From positions 248,001 through 312,000 of the forward strand of contig NZ_FNEQ01000003.1 of assembly GCF_900100205.1 (NCBI RefSeq): a stretch of 64,000 nt of DNA, given 5' to 3'. Positions 35,583-43,548 of this stretch are shown here, one piece after another. The notes below the pieces were generated by a model. The model was not told the origin of the DNA. It saw only the letters and a program-made list of their open reading frames with translations, and made no database searches. The DNA comes from Duganella sp. OV510. GTDB lineage: Bacteria; Pseudomonadota; Gammaproteobacteria; Burkholderiales; Burkholderiaceae_D. The first letter of the stretch is position 1. Each line of letters starts with the position of its first letter. The position numbers and the translations under genes were made by a program.

Positions 35583-38114
35583 TCAAGCTGCCTTGACTGC
35601 AATAGGGATCACGCGCTTGCGCTCTTCGATCGTGGCCGGACGGATCTGGCCGCGTTCTTCCATGAACAACACGTTCTCATCGCCCTTGTCGCTGTTGACG
35701 AAGTGGCGGAAGCGCTTGCGCGTCTCTGGATTCTCGACCGCCTCCTTCCACTCGCAAGCGTAGGTGTCGACCACATGCTGCATATCGGCTTCCAGCTCGG
35801 CGCCGATGCCCAGTTTATCCTGCACCACCACCTGTTTCAGGTAATCCAGTCCGCCTTCCAGGTTCTCGCGCCAGGTGCTGGTACGTTGCAGACGGTCGCC
35901 GGTGCGGCTGTAGAACATCAGGAAGCGGTCGATGTACTTGACCAGCGTCTCCTTGTCCAGCTCCGTCGCCAGCAGCTCGGCGTGACGCGGCTTCATGCCG
36001 CCATTACCGGCCACGTACAGGTTCCAGCCTTTTTCGGTGGCGATGATGCCCACGTCCTTGCCCTGCGCTTCGGCGCACTCGCGGGTGCAGCCGGACACGC
36101 CGAACTTGATCTTGTGCGGCGTGCGCAGGCCTTTGTAGCGGTTTTCCAGTTCAATCGCCAGACCGATGGAATCATCGACACCGTAGCGGCACCAGGTCGA
36201 GCCGACGCAGGACTTCACGGTACGCAGCGACTTGCCGTAGGCGTGGCCGGATTCAAAGCCGGCGGCGATCAGTTCTTCCCAGATCAGCGGCAACTGCTCC
36301 ACGCGTGCGCCAAACAGGTCGACGCGCGCGCCGCCGGTGATCTTGGTGTACAGGCCATACTTCTTGGCCACCATGCCGACCGCGATCAGGCCATCGGCGG
36401 TCACCTCGCCAGCCGGCATGCGCGGCACCACCGAATAGGTGCCATCCTTCTGGATATTGCCGAGGAAGTAGTCGTTGGTATCCTGCAGGCTAGCGTGTTC
36501 CTTCTTCAGCACGAACTCGTTGTTGATGGTCGCCAGAATGCTGGCGGCCAGCGGCTTGCAGACGTCGCAGCCGAGCCCTTTGCCGTGCTTGTGCAGCAAG
36601 TCGCTGAAAGTGCTGATCTTGCCGACTTTGATCAGATGGAACAGCTCCTGGCGCGAATAGGCGAAGTGTTCGCACACATGGTTATTCACCTCCATGCCCT
36701 GCTTCTTCATCTCGGCCTTCATCACCTGCGTTACCAGTGGCACGCAGCCGCCGCACGCAGTGCCTGCGGTGGTGCAGGATTTCAGTTCGCCGATGGTGGT
36801 GGCGCCGTTCTGCACGGCGGCGCACAGCTGGCCTTTGGAGATGTTATTGCAGGAGCAGATCTGCGCGCTATCCGGCAGCGCGTCCACGCCCAGCGCCGGC
36901 CTGGCGGCGCCGTCGGATTGCGGCAGGATCAGGAACTCCGGCGATTCCGGCAGTTCGATCTTGTTCAGCATCATTTGCAGCAGCGTGCCGTATTCGGCAG
37001 CGTCACCGACCATCACGCCACCCAGCAGGTATTTGCCGCAGCTGGACACGACGATCTTTTTGTAGATCTGTTTGCGCTCGTCGATGAACTGATACGAGTG
37101 GCTGCCCTCTTCCTTGCCATGCGGGTCGCCGATCGAGGCGACGTCTACGCCCATCAGTTTCAGCTTGGTGCTCATGTCGGCGCCGGCGAATTCCGCCGCT
37201 TCGCCCAGGATGTGCCTGGCGGCGACACGCGCCATTTCATAGCCCGGCGCCACCAGGCCGAAGATCAAGCCACCCCATAGCGCGCACTCGCCGATTGCAT
37301 ACACATGCGGATCGGAGGTGACGCAGTTGTTATTGATTTCGATGCCACCACGCGGGCCGATCGCCAGGCCGGCTTCCTTGGCCAGCATGTCGCGCGGACG
37401 GATACCGGCGGAGAACACGATCATGTCGGCTTCCAGATAGCCGCCATCGGCAAACTCCATGCGGTGCGTGGCTTCGACGCCATCAACGATGGCAGTGGTG
37501 TTTTTCCCGGTATGGACAGTTACGCCCAGCTCTTCGATCTTACGACGCAGCACGCGGCCGCCGTGGTCGTCGACCTGCACCGCCATCAGACGCGGCGAGA
37601 ATTCCACCACATGGGTGTCCAGCTTGAGGTCACGCAAGGCCTTGGCGCATTCGAGGCCCAGCAAACCACCGCCGATGACTACGCCGGTCTTGGCGCGCTG
37701 GCCGCATTCCATCATCGCTTCCAGGTCTTCGATGGTGCGGTAGACGAAGCAGTCCTTGCGGTCCTTGCCCGGCAGCGGCGGCACGAACGGGAACGAGCCG
37801 GTGGCGATGACCAGTTTGTCATACGGCAGAACCTCGCCTTCGCCAGTGGTGACGGTCTTCGCCTTGGTGTCGATGGCGGTGGCGCGGGTATTCAGGCGCA
37901 GCACCATGTCGTCGCGGTCGAAGAAGCCAGGCTTCACCAGCGACAGGTCGTCGGCGGTTTTACCGGAGAAGAATTCTGACAGGTGAACGCGGTCGTAGGC
38001 GGGACGCGGCTCCTCGCACAGTACCGTCACTTGCAGGTTGGCGACGCCACTATTCGCCAGGCTTTCCAGGAATTTGTGGCCCACCATGCCGTGACCGATA
38101 GCGATAATTTTCAT
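35583..38114 (-). CDS. nirB: NADH-dependent nitrite reductase large subunit
   Basis: 843 residues, full length. The flavin domain begins MKIIAIGHGMVGHKFLE, with a second nucleotide motif GVVIGGGLLGLECAKAL. A BFD-type [2Fe-2S] domain (ICSCNNISKGQLCAAV, AGTACGGCVP) is followed by the ferredoxin-like and siroheme/[4Fe-4S] domains, with Cys ligands in SCVGSTWCRYGVDD and SGCTRECAEAQG. It reduces nitrite to ammonium in the cytosol. It follows narK by 12 bases and precedes nirD by 7, all under the leader control described at 39444-39593. Confidence 0.97.
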   Translation of the reverse strand: MKIIAIGHGMVGHKFLESLANSGVANLQVTVLCEEPRPAYDRVHLSEFFSGKTADDLSLVKPGFFDRDDMVLRLNTRATAIDTKAKTVTTGEGEVLPYDKLVIATGSFPFVPPLPGKDRKDCFVYRTIEDLEAMMECGQRAKTGVVIGGGLLGLECAKALRDLKLDTHVVEFSPRLMAVQVDDHGGRVLRRKIEELGVTVHTGKNTTAIVDGVEATHRMEFADGGYLEADMIVFSAGIRPRDMLAKEAGLAIGPRGGIEINNNCVTSDPHVYAIGECALWGGLIFGLVAPGYEMARVAARHILGEAAEFAGADMSTKLKLMGVDVASIGDPHGKEEGSHSYQFIDERKQIYKKIVVSSCGKYLLGGVMVGDAAEYGTLLQMMLNKIELPESPEFLILPQSDGAARPALGVDALPDSAQICSCNNISKGQLCAAVQNGATTIGELKSCTTAGTACGGCVPLVTQVMKAEMKKQGMEVNNHVCEHFAYSRQELFHLIKVGKISTFSDLLHKHGKGLGCDVCKPLAASILATINNEFVLKKEHASLQDTNDYFLGNIQKDGTYSVVPRMPAGEVTADGLIAVGMVAKKYGLYTKITGGARVDLFGARVEQLPLIWEELIAAGFESGHAYGKSLRTVKSCVGSTWCRYGVDDSIGLAIELENRYKGLRTPHKIKFGVSGCTRECAEAQGKDVGIIATEKGWNLYVAGNGGMKPRHAELLATELDKETLVKYIDRFLMFYSRTGDRLQRTSTWRENLEGGLDYLKQVVVQDKLGIGAELEADMQHVVDTYACEWKEAVENPETRKRFRHFVNSDKGDENVLFMEERGQIRPATIEERKRVIPIAVKAA

Positions 38115-38126
38115 GATGCCTTCCCT

Positions 38127-39422
38127 TTAAGCGGTAGCGATTGCGGATTTTTCGACGGTGTCTGCGCTGAAGCGCGCAGCCAGTGCGCACAGCGCGGAGA
38201 TGGCGACCAGGACGCCGAGGATGCTCAGCGTCTGCTGCACATCGCCGGTGCCCTTCATCAGGAAGCCTGCGGCGACGGCGCCCACATTGCCGCCAGCGCC
38301 AATGATGCCGGCCACGCCGCCAAGGGCGCGCTTGTCGATGAACGGCACCACGGCGTAAGTCGCGCCGCATGCCATGTGGGTGAACAGGCCGAACACCAGC
38401 ATGGCGCCGATCGCCAGCGCGGCATTGCCGGCGTGGGCAAACATCAGCAGGCCGGCGCCCTCTCCCAGCATCAGCACGAACAGCAGCGTGACGCGATGAT
38501 TCAGATTGCCGCCGGCAGCCGCCTTGTCGGATACCCAGCCGCCCAGCGCGCGGGCGAACAGCGCCAGCAGGCCGAAGCTGCCGGCCGCCATGCCGGCTTG
38601 CGCCAGCGTCAGGTTGAAGTGGTCGACGTAATAAATGGCGGCGATGTTGTGAATGAAGATCTCGATGCCGAAGCAAGCACCGTAGGTGATGAACAGCAGC
38701 CATACGCGGTAGTTGGCAGCGGCCAGCTTGAACGACGACCAGCCACCTTTCTTTCCACCTTCAATCGCCACGCCTGCAGCACGCAACTCCTTGTAGTTAC
38801 CTTGCGGACAGTCCTGCGTATAGCGGTAGTAGACGAAGGCCATGACGATCATCAGCACGCCCGGCACCATCAGCGCGGCGCGCCAGCCAAAGCCCTCGCT
38901 GACACCCAGCATCACCATGGCGGTCATCAGCAGCGGCATCAGGGCTTGCGCCACGCCGCCGCCGGCATTGCCCCAGCCAGCAGCGGCAGCATTGGCCGTG
39001 CCCACCACGTTAGGCGCGAACATCACCGAGGTATGGTACTGGGTGATGACGAAACTGGCGCCAGCCGCGCCGATGGCGAGGCGGAAGAACAAAAAGCTCT
39101 CGTAGCTCTGCGCGAAGGCGACGCCGATCACCGGGATGGAACCCAGCAGCAGCAAGCCCGTATAGGCTTTGCGTGGGCCGAAGTGATCGCACAGCGGGCC
39201 GACAATCAGACGCACGAGTATGGTGACGGCAACGGCGGCGATATTGATGTTGGCGATCTGGCCTGGCGTCAGGCCGAATTCCCCTTTAATCACCGGCATC
39301 AGCGGGGCGCAGGCGAACCACGCGAAAAAGCAGACGAAGAACGCCATCCAGGTCAAGTGAAACGCCCGCATCTGAGGCGTTGAAATCGAGAAGAGCTTGA
39401 TGCTGGTAGCTTTGCTGGCCAT
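38127..39422 (-). CDS. narK: Nitrate/nitrite MFS transporter NarK
   Basis: 431 residues, about 12 membrane helices. Both nitrate-porter signatures are present: AGWGNAGGGVAQALMPLL in the first half and GAGGNVGAVAAGFLMKG in the second. The nitrate-binding Arg regions are visible (VRLIVGPLCDHFGPRKAY). First gene of the nitrate assimilation operon. The ATG at 39422 is preceded by a moderate ribosome site (ACGGGA) and by a roughly 145-base leader containing two hexaloop hairpins and an intrinsic terminator behind a sigma-54 promoter, so its expression should depend on nitrogen limitation and on ANTAR antitermination. Confidence 0.95.
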   Translation of the reverse strand: MASKATSIKLFSISTPQMRAFHLTWMAFFVCFFAWFACAPLMPVIKGEFGLTPGQIANINIAAVAVTILVRLIVGPLCDHFGPRKAYTGLLLLGSIPVIGVAFAQSYESFLFFRLAIGAAGASFVITQYHTSVMFAPNVVGTANAAAAGWGNAGGGVAQALMPLLMTAMVMLGVSEGFGWRAALMVPGVLMIVMAFVYYRYTQDCPQGNYKELRAAGVAIEGGKKGGWSSFKLAAANYRVWLLFITYGACFGIEIFIHNIAAIYYVDHFNLTLAQAGMAAGSFGLLALFARALGGWVSDKAAAGGNLNHRVTLLFVLMLGEGAGLLMFAHAGNAALAIGAMLVFGLFTHMACGATYAVVPFIDKRALGGVAGIIGAGGNVGAVAAGFLMKGTGDVQQTLSILGVLVAISALCALAARFSADTVEKSAIATA

Positions 39423-39443
39423 TTTTTATCCCGTTCAGAAAAC

Positions 39444-39495
39444 AAAAAGGCGTCCGCGCAACCGCAGGCCTCAAAGACCGGGTTGGGCGGACGCC
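39444..39495 (-). terminator. Leader terminator upstream of narK
   Basis: On the minus strand a 9-bp stem (GGCGTCCGC with GCGGACGCC) is extended by inner CAACC/GGTTG and GGTC/GGCC pairings, then runs straight into TTTTTG. It lies 22 bases before the narK start codon, too early to end any upstream gene, so it is a conditional terminator of the leader. It follows the hexaloop hairpins by 10 bases. Confidence 0.88.
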
Positions 39496-39505
39496 GTTGT
39501 CCTGC

Positions 39506-39564
39506 CAGTCCGTCCTTGGACCAGCCATGCATTCGTGTACTTCCGGGAGATCGCCGTTGATCTC
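39506..39564 (-). promoter_or_regulatory. ANTAR-type tandem hexaloop RNA motif in the narK leader
   Basis: Reading the minus strand, hairpin 1 (39547-39564) pairs GAGATC with GATCTC around the loop AACGGC. Hairpin 2 (39506-39523) pairs TGGTCC with GGACTG (two G-U pairs) around AAGGAC. Both loops have six bases with A at position 1 and G at position 4, the signature recognised by ANTAR-domain antiterminators. The linker is 23 bases. Hairpin 1 starts about three bases after the predicted transcription start. NasT at 45058-45699 is the obvious binder (inferred). Confidence 0.82.
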
Positions 39565-39578
39565 TTGCCCTATGCTTT

Positions 39579-39593
39579 GCAAGAGCCGTGCCA
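39579..39593 (-). promoter_or_regulatory. Sigma-54 promoter of narK operon
   Basis: Minus strand reads TGGCACGGCTCTTGC, a perfect match to the -24/-12 consensus TGGCAC-N5-TTGC. Transcription should start near 39567. The 15 bases after the -12 element (AAAGCATAGGGCAAG) are nearly the same as at the nrtA promoter. An activator of the NtrC class is required by this polymerase. Confidence 0.9.
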
Positions 39594-39676
39594 GTCGCTA
39601 AAACGCTGGCTTACAGGGGGATGCGGCGACCTGGCGCGGCGTGTGCGTGCCTGCGGTGCGATGTTGCGGTGCGCGG

Positions 39677-39693
39677 TGCACGCTATCGGTGCG
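39677..39693. promoter_or_regulatory. Possible NtrC binding site
   Basis: TGCACG-CTATC-GGTGCG matches the NtrC consensus TGCACC-N5-GGTGCA at 10 of the 12 fixed positions with the right spacing. Its centre lies about 93 bases upstream of the narK -24 element, a normal distance for an enhancer site. The whole stretch 39640-39705 is rich in GTGC repeats, which weakens the case somewhat. Confidence 0.55.
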
Positions 39694-39742
39694 CAATGAC
39701 GGTGCGCTATACTGTGTTATCAAAAACTCAAATCACTTATCA

Positions 39743-40744
39743 ATGGAACAGCCGGACTACAGCAAATACACCACCGAAGAACCCCAGGCGGCATCGGCAT
39801 CGGCATCGGCATCGGCGCCACCGATCATGGTCGCGGGCAGGTGGCGGCGCATCGGCGCCTTCCTTATCGACGCGCTGATACTTGGCCTCGGTGGGCTGGC
39901 CGCAGGCGCCATCCTGGCGAAGCCGTTCACGGCGCTGGGACCATGGGGACGGCTGCTGGGCTTCGCGATTGCAGTCGTCTACTTCGGCTACACACAAAGC
40001 AGCAAGGGCGGCGGCCAGTCGCTCGGCATGCGGGTCCTCGGCCTGAAAGTCATCCGGCAGGATGGCGGCCTGCTGGACCTGCGGCAGGCGGTCGGACGCG
40101 CCACCATCTTCTGCGTCGCCTACTTCCTCAGCGGGTTGTCCACCTATCTCAGCGGCGGTAATCCATGGATCAATGGCATCCTGTCCACGCCGCTGTTCGC
40201 CATCTATTTCAGCATCCTCTACCTGCTGCTGTTTAACCGCCGCACACGCCAGTCGCTGCATGACCTGGCGTTCCGCGCGTATGTAGTCAAAACCGCCCCA
40301 GGTCCGCTCGCGCTGCCGGTGCTGCCGGTGTGGCGCGGCCATGCCATCATTGCCGGTGGCACGATTGTCGTGCTGACGGTCGGTGGCCTGCTGGCGACGT
40401 TGCCGATATGGCCGAACAATCCATTTACCGCCATGCTCCAGCTACAGCAGACGGTCGCCCGCATGCCCGGCGTGTACGAAGCTGCGATCGCGGTGAGCTT
40501 CCAGCAGTCCCAGGGCGTCACTGCGCCGATCCTGAGCGTCAGCACCACCATCGACAACTCGGTGTCCGACCGCGAGGCGCTGGCGCGCAGCATCGCCCGC
40601 ACCGGACTGGAAAACTATCCCGACGGCCAGAACCTGCGGGCGGTGACGGTACGGCTGTCCAGCGGCTACGACATCGGCATCGCGCAGTCGTATCGCAGCT
40701 GGAACTACGCCTATCCGCCAATAGCATGGAAAAGCACGCCATGA
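39743..40744 (+). CDS. RDD family membrane protein with C-terminal extension
   Basis: 333 residues from the ATG at 39743 (MEQPDYSKYTTEEPQ). A short Ala/Ser repeat (residues 17-24) leads into the RDD domain: the Arg of RWRRIGAFLIDALILGLGG, three to four membrane helices, and NRRTRQSLHDLAFRAYVV with the Asp. A further membrane helix lies near 200-220, followed by a soluble C-terminal domain of about 110 residues. RDD proteins are integral membrane proteins of mostly unknown role, some linked to ion exchange. Divergent from narK; a TATACT -10-like element is present at 39709. Confidence 0.85.
   Translation: MEQPDYSKYTTEEPQAASASASASAPPIMVAGRWRRIGAFLIDALILGLGGLAAGAILAKPFTALGPWGRLLGFAIAVVYFGYTQSSKGGGQSLGMRVLGLKVIRQDGGLLDLRQAVGRATIFCVAYFLSGLSTYLSGGNPWINGILSTPLFAIYFSILYLLLFNRRTRQSLHDLAFRAYVVKTAPGPLALPVLPVWRGHAIIAGGTIVVLTVGGLLATLPIWPNNPFTAMLQLQQTVARMPGVYEAAIAVSFQQSQGVTAPILSVSTTIDNSVSDREALARSIARTGLENYPDGQNLRAVTVRLSSGYDIGIAQSYRSWNYAYPPIAWKSTP
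39791..39814 (+). repeat. Hexanucleotide repeat (GCATCG)4 inside the RDD gene
   Basis: Four perfect tandem copies of GCATCG encode alternating Ala-Ser. Unit length is two codons, so slippage would change length without shifting frame. It lies in the hydrophilic N-terminal tail ahead of the first membrane helix. Confidence 0.9.
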
Positions 40745-40793
40745 TCTGCCGCGCTTCTGCTGGCATTCGATACACTGCAATGGGAGAAGTCTG

Positions 40794-41150
40794 ATGAGCG
40801 CAGCAAAATTCGCATCGATCGACGCCTATCTCGCTTCCGTCGATGCCCAGAAGGCGGAAACACTCAAGGCCATCATCGATTTCGTGGTGGCGGAATTCCC
40901 CAAGCTGCAAGCCAGGCTCGCATGGAACGTCCCGCACATTCACCTGGACGGAAAATACGTGATGGGACTGGCCGCCTATAAAAAGCACCTGACAGTGTCG
41001 CCATGGAGCGTTTTTGTCATGGATGACTTCAAGCAGCGCCTGGCGCCGTTGGTCGTGTTCAAGAACTGCTTCCAGATCCCGGTCGACTGGCATATCGACC
41101 GGGATCTGTTGCGAGACCTGGTGCGCGCCCGGTTGGCAGAGCTGGACTAG
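40794..41150 (+). CDS. DUF1801 (YdhG-like) protein
   Basis: 118 residues; ATG at 40794 with GGGAGAAG upstream. The fold is indicated by IDAYLASVDAQKAETLKAIIDFV, then WNVPHIHLDGKYVMGLAAYKKHLTVSPWS, typical of DUF1801 proteins related to the iron-chaperone-like Fra/YdhG group. Function is not established. Same strand as the RDD gene, 49 bases downstream. Its stop overlaps the end of the converging PilJ/MCP-like gene. Confidence 0.85.
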   Translation: MSAAKFASIDAYLASVDAQKAETLKAIIDFVVAEFPKLQARLAWNVPHIHLDGKYVMGLAAYKKHLTVSPWSVFVMDDFKQRLAPLVVFKNCFQIPVDWHIDRDLLRDLVRARLAELD

Positions 41151-41812
41151 CCGGCGGCGGCCAGCGCGGCGGCGACCATTTCGTCGATCTCGCCGGAGAT
41201 GTTGGACAGCACGCCGGCCACCACGGAGAACTCTTTACCGGCCTGTCCGGCGCGTGCGGCAACGATACGGGCGTTGAAGGCCACCATGCGCGCCTGGCGG
41301 TTGATGGTTTCAATGTCCGTAATCACGCCACGCAGCTGTTTGCGCATCAACCGCGCATTCTGCTTGGCTTGCTCCTCGTAGATGCCGGTGATGGCGTTGA
41401 GGATGGCCAGCGTCGGCGTGGTGATGTGCACCAGTTCAGCCAGCAGCTCGGCCGACTGCGCCGATCCTTGGGCGATCGCCTTCAACGTGCGCTCGCCCAG
41501 ATCGGCGAAGGCAACGATCTGCCTGTCACCATCCAGCTTGCCGAAGTAGGCTTCGCGCAGCTCCGGGCAGAACACGCCCGGCAAGCCATCCGCTTCGCCC
41601 AGCAGCGACTTGTGCGCGCCACGGAACAGCGACAACGCTTCCTGTGCCGTGGCCGTGCTGCCATCCTGTCCCTGCGACGCCAGCAGCGCGTACAGCACGA
41701 TGCGCTGCGACGTAAAGCGGCGGCGGCCCGATAGATTAATCAGCGCGCTGAATACTTCGCCGGACAGCGGCTTGCTGCCGGCAGGGGCAAGACCGGCAGT
41801 CGACATATCCAT
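41147..41812 (-). CDS. Soluble PilJ/NarX-type sensor domain fused to a chemoreceptor-tip fragment
   Basis: 221 residues without signal peptide or membrane helix. The N-terminal part has LINLSGRRRFTSQRIVLYALL (residues 24-44), which matches the type IV pili MCP N-terminal domain and, position by position, the nitrate P-box of NarX (INxxGxxRxxSxR). The C-terminal part (about 175-210) reads INRQARMVAFNARIVAARAG then KEFSVVAGVLSNIS, a shortened copy of the hairpin tip of methyl-accepting proteins. The ATG overlaps the nrtC stop (TAATG), so it belongs to the nrt operon. A cytosolic nitrate or nitrite sensor acting with NasT is an attractive but unproven role. Confidence 0.75.
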   Translation of the reverse strand: MDMSTAGLAPAGSKPLSGEVFSALINLSGRRRFTSQRIVLYALLASQGQDGSTATAQEALSLFRGAHKSLLGEADGLPGVFCPELREAYFGKLDGDRQIVAFADLGERTLKAIAQGSAQSAELLAELVHITTPTLAILNAITGIYEEQAKQNARLMRKQLRGVITDIETINRQARMVAFNARIVAARAGQAGKEFSVVAGVLSNISGEIDEMVAAALAAAG

Positions 41813-42618
41813 TACGCGGCCTCTTTGGCTGGATGCGCCTGTTTCCGGTACAGGAATTCCAGTACGGCGGTGCGGTACGCCATGTACTGCGGATCGGACG
41901 CGAGCGCCACACGGTCGCGCGGACGCGCCAGCTGCACATCAACGATCTCGCCGATGGTAGCGGCCGGGCCATTGGTCATCATGACGATGCGGTCGGACAG
42001 CAGCACCGCCTCGTCGACATCGTGCGTGACCATCACCACAGTGGACTTGGTGGCGGCGACGATCTTCAGCAGCTCATCCTGGAGATGGGCGCGAGTCAGT
42101 GCATCGAGTGCGCCGAACGGTTCGTCCATCAGCAGCACTTTCGGCTCCATCGCCAGCGCGCGGGCGATGCCGACACGCTGCTTCATGCCGCCAGAGATTT
42201 CATGCGGACGCTTGGCCTCCGCCGCAGTCAATCCCACCAGCGACAGCGCCTGCATGGTGCGCTCCCTCAGCTGTGCTTTCGGCTCGGTCTTGCCGAACAC
42301 GCGCTCCACGCCGAGGTAGATGTTTTCATAGCAGGTCAGCCATGGCAGCAGCGAATGGTTCTGGAACACCACCGAGCGCTCCGGCGAAGGGCCGGCGATT
42401 TCGCGGTTGGCGCACAACAGCACGCCGTCGCTCGGCTTCAACAGGCCGGCGATCAGGTTGAGCAAGGTCGACTTGCCGCAACCGGAGTGGCCGATCAGCG
42501 TGATGAATTCGCCCTTGCGCACCGTCAGGTCGATCTCGCGCAATGCGTGGAACATGCCCTTCTTGGTGTGGAAGACCATCTCCACGCCTTCGATATCGAT
42601 GAATTTGGATTCGTCCAT
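41812..42618 (-). CDS. nrtC: Nitrate ABC transporter ATP-binding protein
   Basis: 268 residues, one nucleotide-binding domain: Walker A GHSGCGKST, Q-loop VVFQNHSLLPWLTCYENIYL, signature ISGGMKQRVGIARA, Walker B VLLMDEPFGALD, H-loop VTHDVDEAV. The C-terminal part (QLARPRDRVALASDPQYMAYR) is typical of the nitrate/bicarbonate group. It lacks the extra NrtA-like domain of cyanobacterial NrtC and so resembles NrtD/NasD. Third gene of the nrtABC run, translationally coupled to the following PilJ/MCP-like gene. Confidence 0.93.
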   Translation of the reverse strand: MDESKFIDIEGVEMVFHTKKGMFHALREIDLTVRKGEFITLIGHSGCGKSTLLNLIAGLLKPSDGVLLCANREIAGPSPERSVVFQNHSLLPWLTCYENIYLGVERVFGKTEPKAQLRERTMQALSLVGLTAAEAKRPHEISGGMKQRVGIARALAMEPKVLLMDEPFGALDALTRAHLQDELLKIVAATKSTVVMVTHDVDEAVLLSDRIVMMTNGPAATIGEIVDVQLARPRDRVALASDPQYMAYRTAVLEFLYRKQAHPAKEAA

Positions 42619-42630
42619 GATCGCCGCTCC

Positions 42631-43533
42631 TTAGTTCGATACTTGTTCGTAGGTGAATGCACGGGCCAGCGCCACCAGCCCCTGTTCCAGCAGCAAACCC
42701 ACCACGCCGATCGAGACGATGGCGATGATGATGTGCGGCACATTCAGGTTGTTCCATTCATCCCACAGCCAGAAGCCGATGCCCACGCCGCCGGTCAGCA
42801 TTTCCGCCGCGACGATCACCAGCCACGCGGTGCCGATCGACAGGCGCACGCCAGTCAGGATGTAGGGCAGCGCCGATGGCAGCAGGATCTTGGTCAGCAC
42901 CTTCCATTCGGAGAGATTCAGCACGCGGGCGACGTTCATGTAGTCCTGCGGCACGCGCTGTACGCCGACGGCGGTATTGATAATCATCGGCCAGATCGAG
43001 CAGATGAAGATCGACCAGATCGCGGCCGGATTGGCGGACTGGAATACCAGCAGGCCAATCGGCAGCCACGCCAGCGGCGACACAGGTTTCAGCAGGCTGA
43101 TAATCGGCCCGAACATGCTGCCGATGAATTGCACGCGGCCGATCATGAAACCCAGCGGGATACCAACCAGCGCCGCCAGGCCGAAGCCGATGCCTACGCG
43201 CTGCAAGGACGCCAGCAGGTTCCAGCCGATGCCCTGGTCATTCGGGCTGTTGCGATAGAATGGATCGGAGAACATCTTGATCGCCTCTTCCAGCGTGGCG
43301 GCTGGCGTCGGGAAGGTCGCATTGTTCACGGTGATCAGCTGCCAGACCGCGACCAGCAAGGCGGCGCCCACCAGCGGCGCGACGATCTTCATCACGGTCG
43401 CGGAGACTTGCTGGCGCACGCGCGCGGTCGAGTTGGCGGCCAGCGGACGACGCGGCCGGCGGCCCGGCGCGGCAGCGACCGGCGCAGCAGCCTCCACCGG
43501 TTCAGCACTATCAGGTTTGAGCATGGCGTTCAT
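42631..43533 (-). CDS. nrtB: Nitrate ABC transporter permease
   Basis: 300 residues. A hydrophilic N-terminal region of about 50 residues (Pro/Arg-rich) precedes six membrane helices. The EAA loop is DYMNVARVLNLSEWKVLTKILLPSALP, and TPAATLEEAIKMFSDPFYRNSPNDQGIG is diagnostic of the NrtB/CmpB group. It forms the inner-membrane channel for nitrate uptake. It lies 15 bases after nrtA and 12 before nrtC. Confidence 0.94.
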   Translation of the reverse strand: MNAMLKPDSAEPVEAAAPVAAAPGRRPRRPLAANSTARVRQQVSATVMKIVAPLVGAALLVAVWQLITVNNATFPTPAATLEEAIKMFSDPFYRNSPNDQGIGWNLLASLQRVGIGFGLAALVGIPLGFMIGRVQFIGSMFGPIISLLKPVSPLAWLPIGLLVFQSANPAAIWSIFICSIWPMIINTAVGVQRVPQDYMNVARVLNLSEWKVLTKILLPSALPYILTGVRLSIGTAWLVIVAAEMLTGGVGIGFWLWDEWNNLNVPHIIIAIVSIGVVGLLLEQGLVALARAFTYEQVSN

Positions 43534-43548
43534 GGCTAACTCCTGTCA

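Noticed and set aside
39562-39585. Hairpin CTCTTGC/GCAAGAG in the narK upstream region (and a TTGC/GCAA counterpart at 44946-44963) as an extra ANTAR hairpin
   Set aside because: The TTGC arm is the -12 element of the sigma-54 promoter, so most of the stem lies upstream of the predicted transcription start and would not be in the RNA.
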